This document shows positions 24,240 through 35,324 of a DNA stretch of 64,000 nt, piece by piece. The position numbers were made by a program, and so were the translations under genes. The notes under the pieces are model-generated. The model was not told the DNA's origin, made no database searches, and saw nothing but the letters and a program-made list of their open reading frames with translations. This DNA is from Artemisia argyi (lineage: Eukaryota; Streptophyta; Magnoliopsida; Asterales; Asteraceae), in NCBI GenBank assembly GCA_030686995.1, contig CM060696.1, positions 116,935,449 through 116,999,448 of the forward strand, in the 5' to 3' direction. The number at the start of each line of letters is the position of its first letter. Positions within the stretch are counted from its first letter, which is position 1.

Positions 24240-25095
24240 CTAAATTATCGAAATCATATTCTCGATAACTCAGTGTTCTCGATAACTCAGTGTTCTCGAT
24301 AAATAAAAGTTCTCGACAAAGTTACATTCTCGATAAGTCAAAGTTTTCCGAAAATGAAGAAATAAAGATGAAGACCACATGACCACATACCAAATACCAA
24401 GACTCGTTGACAGTCCACTACTCCGTTGTAAAACAAAAAGAAAAGGAAGGAGACAAGAAGCAATTAACAACAACGACAACATCCTTCAACACAAATCAAA
24501 TCCTATCCCATCGAACACAACAGCATACTACAAAAAATTATCCAAGCTCCTCACTTCTCACGCCAACCCTCATCTTACAATATCAAGAATCGATCCAAAC
24601 AACAACAAAAGATCTCAGTCGTTTATTGAGTGGTATTTTTTATTAGATAACAAGATCCTTTAGATCTTTAGCACTCGAATTCAAACCTCATCACAGATCC
24701 CTTGTGAAGCTAACCTTCTTTTTCATTTATGCGAAACTTTAAAACTGTAAGAATAAAAAATTTGTTATCCTCATGTTTTTGTTCGATTAACACAAACAAA
24801 AGGCAATCCTACCTGAGATCTTGTATTAATATCTTGTAGCTGCAAAACTTGTGTACAACGATTCGAACCAAAAAGAATTTAAGACAAGGGAGGGTACGGT
24901 TGCTATTTGTTATGGGTTAGTAGTTGTTTCAAGAAGAATGAAGGAGATGGTGTGTTCAGTTATAACAAGATCGAGATAAAGATGAGATTGAGATTGTTTG
25001 GTTTGTGAAAAGTATGTGATGGGTGGCGGATTGTTTGAGATAAGTGTAATTAGGGTTCACAAATGTGAGTATTTATGGTTAGAATGTTTTAATAC
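24240..25095 (-). other. Possible captured host gene 5' end
   Basis: Inside the 3.7-kb element, minus strand. ATAAATACTCAC (TATA-like, about 25070) is followed by a long CT/CA-rich leader, a good splice donor CAGGTAGG (about 24812), an acceptor TTCTTACAG (about 24750), and a frame at 24482-24270 that starts MLSLLLIASCLLPFLFVL, a signal-peptide-like run of hydrophobic residues. The order promoter, leader with intron, then ATG suggests a transduced gene 5' end. The protein itself is not recognised and is short. Confidence 0.3.
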
Positions 25096-26870
25096 CGATT
25101 GTGCTTGAATCAGGTTTAACTTTTGGTTTTGGGCCCGAATTGAATTACTAATTGGTGTTAGGCTGCATGTTTCTCACGATTGTGGACTGGATCCAGTTTC
25201 TTAGCTTAATGAGTTGAATCGTTATAATTGTTGGGCTAAGCATTATGATCCAAAATAATTAACACAAAGGGCTGAACTTTAATTATTCAAATGTATTCTA
25301 ATACAAAGTGTTAATTCTTGGTACAATTATTGGCATGAAGAGTGGTATTTTTGGTATTACAAATTTTCACGGGAATACAATTTTGACAAGATCGGGAACC
25401 ATTATCAAGATTCATTTAAACCGTCAAAAAAGGCTAGAATTGGGCATTTAACCGCAAGATGTGACTACGGCGTTTATTCATTATTATTTATTTGAGATTG
25501 AAGTGGGATTTCACGGGTGCGTGTACTTAGTATCTTGAAGATATCGGGGTTGGTTGGATGATGATTCTTCGAGATCCTTGTTCGAGCTTTTAACCTTTAA
25601 AATGACGAAGACTTGGATATCTAGTTATTTTTTGTGATTCCTTCTTTCTATTACCACAAAATAACTATCACTTTAAGGAGTTACGTTGTAGTGCTCAGTG
25701 TCACACGAAGTTGTGGATAGTCAAGAGGTGATGTACGTCTTATACTTGATGGTTGGTTGGTTGATGAGTATAGAGTACTTAGGGATTCGATGGGGTGCGA
25801 ACTCTCTACACCGCTCTTTGTCATACATTAGTGCAAGTTTAAGTCACAAGTTTGGGTTATTTTACTTCAGTCTCAAATTCGTCATATTGGGTTTTCTCCA
25901 TCAGTAGTCACTACAAAAAGCCGACAGAATGATAATGGGGTTGGTAAAGAGTTAGTTGAGAGGAGTATCAAAGAGTAGAGATGTTTATCAGCAGTTGATT
26001 CTCACAGGCTATTTATGATACTTCACACATAATCGGTTAGTTAGACATATGGGGTTACGCTGCCTCCGTTTTCCATCGTAAACATAGTGTGTATACTTCC
26101 GATTCCGCGAAGACATCGTGGGGGAAGAGAGAGTGGGTGTTATTTTCTTTCTTTGTCATTTCTTGACTTCTTTGCGAAAACACTCATTTTCCACGAGGTT
26201 CTGCAATTAGGGGGAAGAAATGTACACATCAGGGACGCATAATAGACTCACATGATCGAGCTTACAATTTTATTACTACCGGAGAGACGTCCGCAGAGAT
26301 GATCAGTGGTTCGGTTTTTGTGATTTGGTGTAATCGTTTCAACTCTCGCGGGGTGTGAAGTGTGAAGTAGCCTGCATATGTGAGAAGATCTTGCTGATTT
26401 CTTGCATGTTACCCCCGAACGGAGCTTCCGCGTTGAGTACAACTGTGATTAAGTGACTAGTCAGATTTTCTTGGTGTGGTTTATGATGTCATCTACAAAT
26501 TCCGCTGCGTACTCAAAACTTCAAAAGCTAGAAGACATGTTGACTACATCAAAGTTTCGAATCTGCTGAAGACGATTGTCAGTTTGGGGGGAAGCTGATT
26601 CAGAAACTTCGCCAAAAAGAAGTGTACGAAGAAGCTGCTAAAGACATGCAGCATGAATTGGGGGGAAGTTAATCCATTTCATGCATATTACATCATTTGC
26701 CTACAAGTGAAGATAAAGTTTTTCAAGCCAAGGTACAAGATGAAGACAAAGAGCGTCAACTGTAGTCATCCTCAGCATTTGAAGAGCTGATAAAGACCTT
26801 TCTTTATTTGTATTTGTACTTGTAGGAAATGTTGTAAGTAATCCCTTATGTCGCCCCATTGGGGGAAGAT

Positions 26871-27189
26871 TGTTAGGATCAAAGTTTATAATCCTACCAC
26901 GTAAATGGAACGACATTTACGGGATTACATTAGCTATCTTGAAAGGCACAAACACATGGACTAGAAGCGTCATTATTGTAAAGTTGTGTGTTTGTTGACC
27001 TATTAATACCCCCTCCATACTTCCATGGAGGGGTCAGACTTAGTCTGTATTTTCACTCTTCATTTTCATTCAATAAAACACCTAGTTTTCCTTCTCTCTC
27101 TACTTTCTCTCACTAACAATGGGTTTCATCTTCTTCCACCAAACCCGACCTCCCGAATCACATAATCAACATAAACATACGATCCAACA
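26871..27189 (+). repeat. 3' LTR of the 3.7-kb element
   Basis: Second 319-bp copy, preceded by the purine tract TTGGGGGAAGAT. Confidence 0.92.
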
Positions 27190-27514
27190 ATACCCCAGTC
27201 ACATCTAGGCATGCATACCCAGTTGAATAATAGCACATCTGCAAGACGTAATTCTCTCCCTTCCTCCGAAAGAAACCCCATTGGAGCCTCCTTACGCACC
27301 ATGATCCCTGCCTTGGAACATATGTCAACCAGGATATCACGCACTAGGTTATGCCTGAACTTAACACCCACTTCGCTAGAACAGTGGACCGCGTGATCCC
27401 CCCCCCCATTGGTCCAAACGGTGTACATTGCAACTCGGGCATAGGCTGCCTTCAGAGAACATAGGAATCGTGAGCCTGTAGCATAACACAGACCGAAATT
27501 GGCGATGATTCATC

Positions 27515-27633
<119 letters not shown>

Positions 27634-28425
27634 GTGCAAAAAGTGAATTATTTTATCATTCCAAACATGTACATCATAAGAATAACATTTGCTCAATTGG
27701 ACATACCCCAATTCAAGATACAACAGCTAACTTCTACTTGTCCAATATCTACTAATGATATCAGACATAACATTCCTCAGACAGAAAACAAAACAGTCAC
27801 TATACACTCTGCATAACTCAGCTCCTCAAGCTGACATTCGCCTTAAATGCACCTAACCATCCAACTACATTTTCATATCACCTATCCATCAAGTCCATTC
27901 AACCTGCCACCACAACAGACAAGATAGATCTGGTGTATGGCTTCATTGGGCACCCATAACCCATCCGCGCGCGCGCAGGTTGGGGTGGGGGGGGGGGGGG
28001 GGGCTCTTCCAAACAACCTACATTTCCTTATCTAGAAAGGCTTCAATTGTTTGGAAAAACTCACCCTCCATGATGACCAACCATTACCTCCTATGACAAT
28101 GTATTGGGTGGGCCAAGAAGGTTCATCTTTCATACACTCTCTATTCCACCCATTATACATTGTCCCCCAGCCATATACCCTTCACAGTGTAAGCCCTACT
28201 TTATGGTACATCTTATCTGATTAGACCTCCTTTTCACCCCAAATAGCTACTTATTTACTCCCAAGGCCAAACAAGTATACTGCTATAAGGGTTATTAAGG
28301 TACAATCATACCAAAATAGACTCCAAGGTACAAGGTACTTACTCACTGTTATGGCCTGAAATTCTTTTGATCTTGATAAGACAAAGATCAAGTTCCTGTA
28401 ATAAATTCCATATAGAAGCTCAATA
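27634..28425. other. Non-coding; probable LINE 3' UTR
   Basis: No gene. Its right part is probably the 3' UTR of the minus-strand LINE whose coding part resumes at 52911. It contains CCGCGCGCGCGC (27965-27976) followed by a run of 17 G (27987-28003). Confidence 0.4.
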
Positions 28426-29135
28426 TGTTGGAAATTAATGTATAATCATATTAATTTCATACATTAGGTTGAATATTTTAAGAAAATAAGTTTATTTATA
28501 AGTTGATAAACTTATTAACCGAGAATAAGGATATGGTGGGGGTAAGCTAGTGATATAAGTAAACATGCATGCTCTAACGTCTTTGTACAAGTTATTCTTT
28601 CTTGGCTTGACTTATTCAAAGTAGTGGGATGTTACATGTTTACTTAGTCCAGTGTATGCCACGAGTTAGAAGGGATATGAGAGTGATTCTTGGAAGTGAT
28701 ATGATGGGAAAAACCGTTTGATAATTCGTGGGTTCAAACTGGTTTTCTTTATCTATAAATAGGGATGCTAAACTCTATTATAAACACATCAAAAATCACT
28801 ATCTCTTTAATCTTTGTTACTCCATATACTTTGAATATTTTCTTACTCTACAAACCGATTGTGCATTACGGGATATTGTTTCGCTTACAATAAACCGTTA
28901 CGAGACTGCATCAATCCTGGGGTGTACGGTACGTAGGCTCGAAGCAATCAAACGGGCTCCGTAGAAACCTTAAAAGGACAAAGAAATTCTTCTTGTGCAG
29001 TTTCTGTTTGCTATCCTTTTTGGGGTTTTATTTATAGTTCTTATAAGCTAACAAACAGGTCATTTTTGGGCTGTTTTGGTATTGTGTTTTGGTACTCTGT
29101 TAGAGGTTGCTGGTGTTGGTTAGTATTATACAACA
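28426..29135 (+). repeat. 5' LTR of the gag-only copia element
   Basis: TGTTGGAAATTAATG ... ATTATACAACA. TATA box CTATAAATAGGG at about 28752-28763. The next 25 bases before gag contain no recognisable tRNA-iMet primer site, unlike the other copias here. Confidence 0.9.
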
Positions 29136-29160
29136 ATCTTTTAAGGTTTCTAGGTTTGAA

Positions 29161-29656
29161 ATGGATGGTGGAGCTTCATCATCGAATCTTCGCATCATGA
29201 ACCAGGAGTTTGTCAAGCTGGACAAATTTGACGGGTGTAACTACACCCGATGGGCTGACAAGATGAAATTCTTGTTGATCGTTCTCAAGATCTTCTAGGT
29301 TCTTGATCCATTCTTGGCTCCGATTCCTGCTGATCCTGTTCCTGTTGAAGGACAAGAGGAGGACAAGAACCGAATTCACGAGCTCGAGAAGCTAAGGATG
29401 ATTCATAAGGAAGATGAGACCTTATGATGTGGTCACATCAAGAATTCTCTTTCGAACAGGCTATATGATGTCTATGCTCCAATCACTGATCCGCGAAAGT
29501 TCTGGAGTGCCTTGGAGTTTAAGTAAAAACAACAGGAGGAATGTACTAATAGATATCTTATTTCTAAGTTCTTCAATTTTCAAATGGTTGATGAGAAACC
29601 TATATTGGAGCAAGTGCATGAACTCCAAATTCTCGTTAACAAATTGAATGTACTTT
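29161..29656 (+). pseudogene. Copia gag, 5' half, interrupted by SIRE
   Basis: Starts MDGGASSSNLRIMNQEFVKL, with the UBN2 gag motif FDGCNYTRWADKMKFLL. In-frame stops occur at 29296-29298 (TAG), near 29425 (TGA) and near 29523 (TAA). Recognisable gag wording (HELQILVNKLNVL) continues to the SIRE LTR at 29657 and resumes at 48514. It would have been the capsid protein of this element. Confidence 0.85.
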
Positions 29657-30055
29657 TGTTAGCATTAAAAATTATATTAGAAAGTGATGGTCATTCTCAT
29701 TATTAGAATGTTGTGTCGTATGTAATAGTTTAAGTCAGTTGGGCTTTGGACTTGGCAAGCTAATATGTTATGTACAATGTTCTATAAGCCTTATTACCTA
29801 GTCATGTAACCAAGTCCAAGCCCAAGCCCATAGAAAGCCTTTAGGGCATTATCTCTCATGTACTATATAAACACCTCAAAGGCTCATTTGAGGTGTGTGC
29901 TTGTGTGTGTATTGTGTGTGTTTTTAATAAAAGTTCTCTTCATCTTATTCTCTCTTTATATAAGTTAACGCCACACTTACATATAATCAAGTCACCATCT
30001 TTACTTCATTTACATGCTATATTTGTGATAAAGTTGATAGTTTTAAGGTCCAACA
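29657..30055 (+). repeat. 5' LTR of the SIRE-type element
   Basis: TGTTAGCATTAAAAA ... GGTCCAACA. TATA box TACTATATAAAC at 29861-29872, AATAAAA at about 29924. After it, AGTGGTATCAATCGCC (30056-30071) is a degraded tRNA-iMet primer site. Confidence 0.93.
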
Positions 30056-30321
30056 AGTGGTATCAATCGCCTAACAATGATTTAGGAGTGTGTGGAAATC
30101 GTTTTCATCAAGCTTTCTCTATAAAAGTTGTGTTTCTCATTTAAAAACGTGTGCTTTTCATTAAAAAGTTTTGATTTTTACGTGTTTTATTGTTAAAGTT
30201 GTTGTTTTTATTGAAGTTTTAGTGATTACTAGTGTTTTGGGAAAGATTTGATCAAAAGAAACAAGTGAAAAAGGTGTTTTTGGTTGAAAAAAATCGTATT
30301 TTTGAGCTGTTTGGCACGTTT

Positions 30322-30850
30322 ACGCGTAAGTTTTAGCCTAAAACCCACTTCCTACGCGTAAGTTTTAGCCTAAAACCCTTTTTCTACGCTCAAGTTGGAT
30401 TCCTATGCAAAAGGTGAAATCCTACGCATAAGATCCTACGCATAAGTTTTCTACGCAAAAGATCCTACGCATAAGTTTTCTTCAACGATCAGAGCTTACT
30501 CAGTACTTCCCTGACTTGGATAAGTTTGTGGAATACTTCGACACGGGATATCTTTCAAGCTTGGATAAGTTTGAGAGATCAGTTTGGTTTGTAAACCTTA
30601 CGCGTAAAAATCTTACGCATAAGCTAAACCTTACGCGTAACATAAATCTTACGCATAAACAAATAGCTTACGCATAAACTACTAATTCTACGCTTAAGAA
30701 TTTTCTTACGCATAAGATTACTGTTTACGCATAACTTTTGTTTACGCATAACATTTACTTTACGCATAAGATTCTGTTTACGCCTAAGTTTACCCTTTAC
30801 GCTTAAGATTACTGTTTACGCATAAGATTAAAGGTTTACGCGTAAGTTTT
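30322..30850. repeat. Field of ~21 TACGC(A/G)TAAG repeats
   Basis: In the untranslated leader of the SIRE element, TACGC followed by (A/G/T/C)TAA or a close variant appears about 21 times, mostly 12-35 bases apart. Many copies are TTACGCATAAG, and some are the perfect palindrome TTACGCGTAA. The spacing is irregular, so this is not a simple tandem array. Confidence 0.85.
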
Positions 30851-31140
30851 TGTCTTTTGACAACCAAACTTCAAAAGACCATAACTTTTGAACCGTAACT
30901 CCGTTTTCGACGAATCAGCTGTCAAAACGACCGTGAAACAGAGAAGAAAGACATGTTGAATGAATTTATTCATTCAACCCAAGTTTCGAGGCTTAAAAAC
31001 GCTCCGAGATGAAGTTATTGAGGTTTTAAGGTTTTAGATCAAATTTTTTATCATAGAAACTTGCATCAACTTACACTAAACACAACTCCTACTTCGTTGG
31101 AACGATCCAAGAATCAACTTTATCCATCTACACTTCATCA

Positions 31141-32577
31141 ATGGCAACTCAGCAAGACATTCATGCAGCCGGTGCGGAAAACCGACCTCCTATGCTTGAA
31201 AAAGGTGGATGTCTCCCATGGACAAGCCGCATGCTTCGTTACATCAAAACAAAGGATAACGGTCACCTTATGATCAAATCCATTGAAAACGGTCCATTTC
31301 AGCCAAGACAAGTTCAAATTCAAGGTAATCCAAATACAACACCTCCTACTGAACCATTCGTGCGTATACAAACAGAAGCAGATTACACTAATGAAGACAA
31401 GACGTAGATCAAAGTTGATGATATGGCAATGCATTTAATCCAACTTGGATTACCACAGGAGATCTTTGCTGCGGTCGACAGCTGTGAAACTGCTTATGCT
31501 ATGTGGGAACGTGTTAGAAGAATATGTCATGGAACAGAAATTGGACAACAAGACGTTGAGAACAAACTTCTTACTGAATGGGAGAACTTTACATCCACTA
31601 AAGGTGAACAGATTGAATCATACTACGCAAGGTTTTGTACTTTGATGAATGAGTTAATCAGAAAAAAGTTGGCACCACGAACAATTGCAACAAACATCAA
31701 ATTTCTCAATAACCTTCCAGAAGAATGGGGTTGTTATGTTACAATTGTCAATCAAACAAAGGATTTACATAATGTGAATTATGATCAACTCTATGATTTT
31801 CTGAAACAAAACCAAGCTGAGGCTAATGAAGTAAGGAAAGAAAGATTGGAAAAGATTCATGATCCTCTCGCATTAATTGATAATACACTAACACCATTAC
31901 CAGTGAACACTCAACAACCATCATCATCTTCCATTCACAACTACATTCAACAACCAACACCGGTCTACCAACAACAGTTCTACCCACAACAACAACAAGT
32001 TATTCCACAACAGCAATACCCACACTTCCAAGAACCAGAATTCATTGATAATGATGAAGCTGCTGCAGCATTGACACAAGCGTTTGCTTTTATGACAAAG
32101 GCATTCCAAGGACGCTATTCTACACCAACAAACAACAATCAAAGGATTTCATCGAATACTCGCAACAGGCAGATCACTCAGCCGAGTTTCAATATGGGCA
32201 ACGGAGGCCAAATGGTTGGAGTTTATGGGAATCAGCAAGGATATGCTACTGGATTTAATATGGGCAATCAGAATATGCAGAATGCAGGTCAGTATGCAGG
32301 CAATCAGTATGGTCATAATGCAGGGAATTAGTTGGGTCAGTTTGTTAGAAATCAGAGGGGTCAGAATGTTGGTAATCAAGCAATGGGTAATCAGAATAGA
32401 AATGTTGCAGCTCCAGTAGTTGGGAATTTGGGAAATGTGAATCAGGGTAATCCGGTAAAGTGTTTCAAATGTCAGGGTGTAGGTCATATGCAAGGAACTG
32501 TCCTACTAAGCCAAACAAGAAAGATCTAGCATACTTGCAGAAAGCAGTGTTGTTGGCACAAAAGAATGAGGCATGAT
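31141..32577 (+). pseudogene. SIRE gag
   Basis: Starts MATQQDIHAAGAENRPPMLEKGG, the start I know from Asteraceae SIRE elements (shortened core RPPMLEKGG). Gag fold at 31423-31850, a Gln-rich stretch (YQQQFYPQQQQ), Asn/Gly/Met repeats around 32190-32440, and a zinc knuckle beginning CFKCQGVGH near 32460. In-frame stops at 31405-31407 (TAG) and 32329-32331 (TAG); a frameshift inside the knuckle near 32495; a TGA at about 32572 separates it from the next segment. Capsid/nucleocapsid protein, no longer complete. Confidence 0.88.
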
Positions 32578-32582
32578 TTCAG

Positions 32583-35024
32583 TTGAACGCAGAGGAGAAT
32601 GACTTTATGGCTCTTATGAATGACATGGAAGACAGAGAGGATATCGATGCGAACTGCATATTCATGGCGAATCTTCAGGAAGCTAAGTATGACACAGATT
32701 CTTACACACTTCTTGTTTATGACACCAATGCACCATCTGAGGTACCAAATTTCAACACATATCACAATAATGATATATTTGATATGTCTCCTCATGAGGA
32801 ACAGAATTCTGAGAAGCAAGCATACAATTTTGATACATATCTAGACACGCCAAGTAGTAGCAATACTCCTTCAGCAACTCCAGATGTGAATCATAATGGA
32901 GGCTTCGTTTCACAGCATGCTGAGAATGATGAGGAAACACGTGCTTTGTTTGAATCATTATTGAATAATTGTCGTATTGAAATTGAGAATGTGAAAAAGG
33001 TCAATCGCGATGTTAAGGCCGCGAATGTTAAATTGACCGATGAGCTTGAGAGTTACAAAGAAAACGTTAAAGCTTTTGAATTTCATAACAAAAGATTGTC
33101 TGAATTAGAAACTAGTTATCAAAATTCCGTTTCAAGGGAACAACAATTGCAACTCAAGTTTGATACACTTGATGTTAATTCTTTCAAAAAGATACAATCT
33201 TTAAACGCGGAAATTTCTGATTTACAAAACCAACTTTCTAAACAAAAAACAGCTTATACCAATCTTGAAAAAGAAAGGGATGAGTTGAAAAAGGACTTTA
33301 CAAAGAAAGAAGACAAACTTTTGGAAGAAATCGTAGAGTCAGAACACATGATTGCTCATTTAGAAGAATTAGTGGTTAAGTCGGGACAGTCAAGTCAAAC
33401 AATGAAAATGCTTTCAAATCAAACTAATCCGATTTACCATACGAAACATAAAATGGCTCTTGGTAACAACACCCCTTGTAATCTCAAGAAAGCTCAGCAA
33501 GAACAGAATGTTTTGTACAATGGTAATGTGATTTACACCAAACATGATCCTCCCGTCATTCGGGATTTTGTGCTAACGATAGAACATGTCGAAGAGAGCA
33601 TAAATAAAATGAAACAAAAGGATTTGAAACCCATTGATTACAACAAATTGAACAAACTTTCGGGAATTACTTTTGTTCCACAAAAAGAACCATCTGTGTT
33701 TTCCATAAAACGACCATTTTCAAAAATGTTTTCTAAGAAAGTAATTGCTTCCAAATCTCTTTCAAAAATAGAACAAATATCTTCTAACAACACTTTTAAT
33801 ACAAGTGAGGCTAGAGACATTCTAGATGACGTTAAAAAGAGAATTCAAGAACTTCAAAATATTGTTGCTTCTAAAACTACAATCAATATTAACAACTGGC
33901 ATTCCAGTTTTCATATTGAGCAGAAAAAAGTTTTTGAAAACGAAATTACTATCCCACTGAATAACATCAGTGCGAGGGTAATCCATTTTGAACAAGCTTT
34001 CTTAAAAGAAATGGCCGACTTTGTCAAGGACCACAAATCCCTGGTAAACGAAGCTAATGATGCTCGTGAAAACATGAATGTTTTGGAAAACCTAAATGAT
34101 TCTCTCTTCGAAGCTGTTATGACCACTGATATTATGTCCATCATTTTACAAACATATTCTGTTCAAGACGATGAAAGACTAAGAGCTGAGACCTCCGCAA
34201 TTGTTTCAAAATATGAAAATGCTCTTATAAAGCTTGAAAAAGAAAATGTGTCATATTTTAAACAACTTGATCGAAAAAAGGAAGAATGCAAGTATGACAA
34301 ATTGTCGTATGAGCGTGCCTTAAAGAACATGAAAGAGCAAAATGATCTTTTGAGGGCTCAGCTTGAAAGTCAAAAAGGAAAGGGTGAGGAAACCAAGTTT
34401 GCAAAACCATTGACTTCGGAGAAACCAAATGTTTCAAACACGGTTCAAAAACCAAAAATGTCAATTTCAAGGTTTGCTCCAAAAGTCAATGACAAAAAGG
34501 ATTTGACAAAACCAGTCACTCCAACACCCTTGCCCAAGAAAAGTGAAAATGATAAGATTGTAGATAAAGGAAAAGCGGTTGTCGAAACTCCTAAAGTGTT
34601 AGCACCTGGCCTTTTTAGGATTAGTCCCACTAGTGTGTCTGCCTCCACTTCTAAGACAAATGACAAGTGCATAAAGGCTAATTCTAAAGAATCTAGTGAT
34701 GCTAAAAAGGACAACAATATAAATCCTAACGCGTGTGCCTTACCTTCTACAGGATTAGAAAGCACCTCTAGGAGCAACAGACTAAAGCCTAGGAACAATA
34801 CAAGGAACAATAGAGTCTCGTCTGTCTCTACGAGTAGTAGCAAGAATAAAGTTCAAGAAGTAGAAGAACACCCTAGGAATTTATCGCTTTGTAATAAGAA
34901 ACATGATTCATCTGAATGTAATGTCGAAAGTACTGGTTCTAATGCATGTAATGACTATGTTTGTTTAATATGCAAGAAATGTTTAATTAATGATGTTCAT
35001 GATGAATGTGAATGCTACGCCTGA
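32583..35024 (+). CDS. SIRE gag-pol middle segment, coiled-coil rich
   Basis: An 813-residue open segment in the same frame as the end of gag. The first third is acidic (NAEENDFMALMNDMEDRED). Then come several hundred residues of heptad-like Leu/Glu/Lys (ELESYKENVKAFEFHNKRL, LNAEISDLQNQLSKQ), then a Lys/Ser/Pro-rich linker with a final Cys cluster (CLICKKC ... DECECYA). This insert between nucleocapsid and protease is typical of SIRE gags, and its role is not known to me. It ends in a frameshift near 35020; the next frame (34990-35358) continues to the protease. Confidence 0.8.
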   Translation: MNAEENDFMALMNDMEDREDIDANCIFMANLQEAKYDTDSYTLLVYDTNAPSEVPNFNTYHNNDIFDMSPHEEQNSEKQAYNFDTYLDTPSSSNTPSATPDVNHNGGFVSQHAENDEETRALFESLLNNCRIEIENVKKVNRDVKAANVKLTDELESYKENVKAFEFHNKRLSELETSYQNSVSREQQLQLKFDTLDVNSFKKIQSLNAEISDLQNQLSKQKTAYTNLEKERDELKKDFTKKEDKLLEEIVESEHMIAHLEELVVKSGQSSQTMKMLSNQTNPIYHTKHKMALGNNTPCNLKKAQQEQNVLYNGNVIYTKHDPPVIRDFVLTIEHVEESINKMKQKDLKPIDYNKLNKLSGITFVPQKEPSVFSIKRPFSKMFSKKVIASKSLSKIEQISSNNTFNTSEARDILDDVKKRIQELQNIVASKTTININNWHSSFHIEQKKVFENEITIPLNNISARVIHFEQAFLKEMADFVKDHKSLVNEANDARENMNVLENLNDSLFEAVMTTDIMSIILQTYSVQDDERLRAETSAIVSKYENALIKLEKENVSYFKQLDRKKEECKYDKLSYERALKNMKEQNDLLRAQLESQKGKGEETKFAKPLTSEKPNVSNTVQKPKMSISRFAPKVNDKKDLTKPVTPTPLPKKSENDKIVDKGKAVVETPKVLAPGLFRISPTSVSASTSKTNDKCIKANSKESSDAKKDNNINPNACALPSTGLESTSRSNRLKPRNNTRNNRVSSVSTSSSKNKVQEVEEHPRNLSLCNKKHDSSECNVESTGSNACNDYVCLICKKCLINDVHDECECYA

Positions 35025-35324
35025 ACAGAAGTATGTTCCAAAAAGACCTAGTGCTAGATCTAGATCTATAGAAAGATTAGTTGCACGCTTTAGGTCTACC
35101 ACTATTAGTCGAATGCCTAGGAACTACCTTAAGTTTTGTATGTGGATTCCAACGGGTAGAGAGTTCACTCTTCAGAACGGCAAATTAGAAATAGCTCAAG
35201 CTAAACAAGTAGCAACTGTCTATGAGTGTGATTTAGATTTTACTCCTAACCTCATGGAACCAAATTCAAAACGGTTTCCAAATACAAACTCTTCTGTTCT
35301 TGGCAGGTTATCGAAATATGTCTT

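Larger units (their letters stand above)
23485..27189 (+). mobile_element. 3.7-kb LTR retrotransposon without gag or pol
   Basis: LTRs 23485-23803 and 26871-27189 (319 bp each, about 8 differences by eye), exact ATACC duplication (23480-23484 and 27190-27194), a tRNA-iMet-type primer site AGTGGCATCAGAGCC from 23804, and purine tract TTGGGGGAAGAT before 26871. The 3.07-kb interior has no gag or RT motif in any frame, so it must use proteins from another element. It also has three tandem GTTCTCGATAACTCA-type units (24251-24305). Confidence 0.93.

Noticed and set aside
30322..30850. CRISPR-like spaced repeats
   Set aside because: Repeats are about 10 bases, spacing is irregular, and the context is a plant retrotransposon leader.
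34445..34843. 132-residue Leu/Phe-rich minus-strand frame
   Set aside because: Shadow of the Lys/Ser-rich gag-pol linker on the plus strand.
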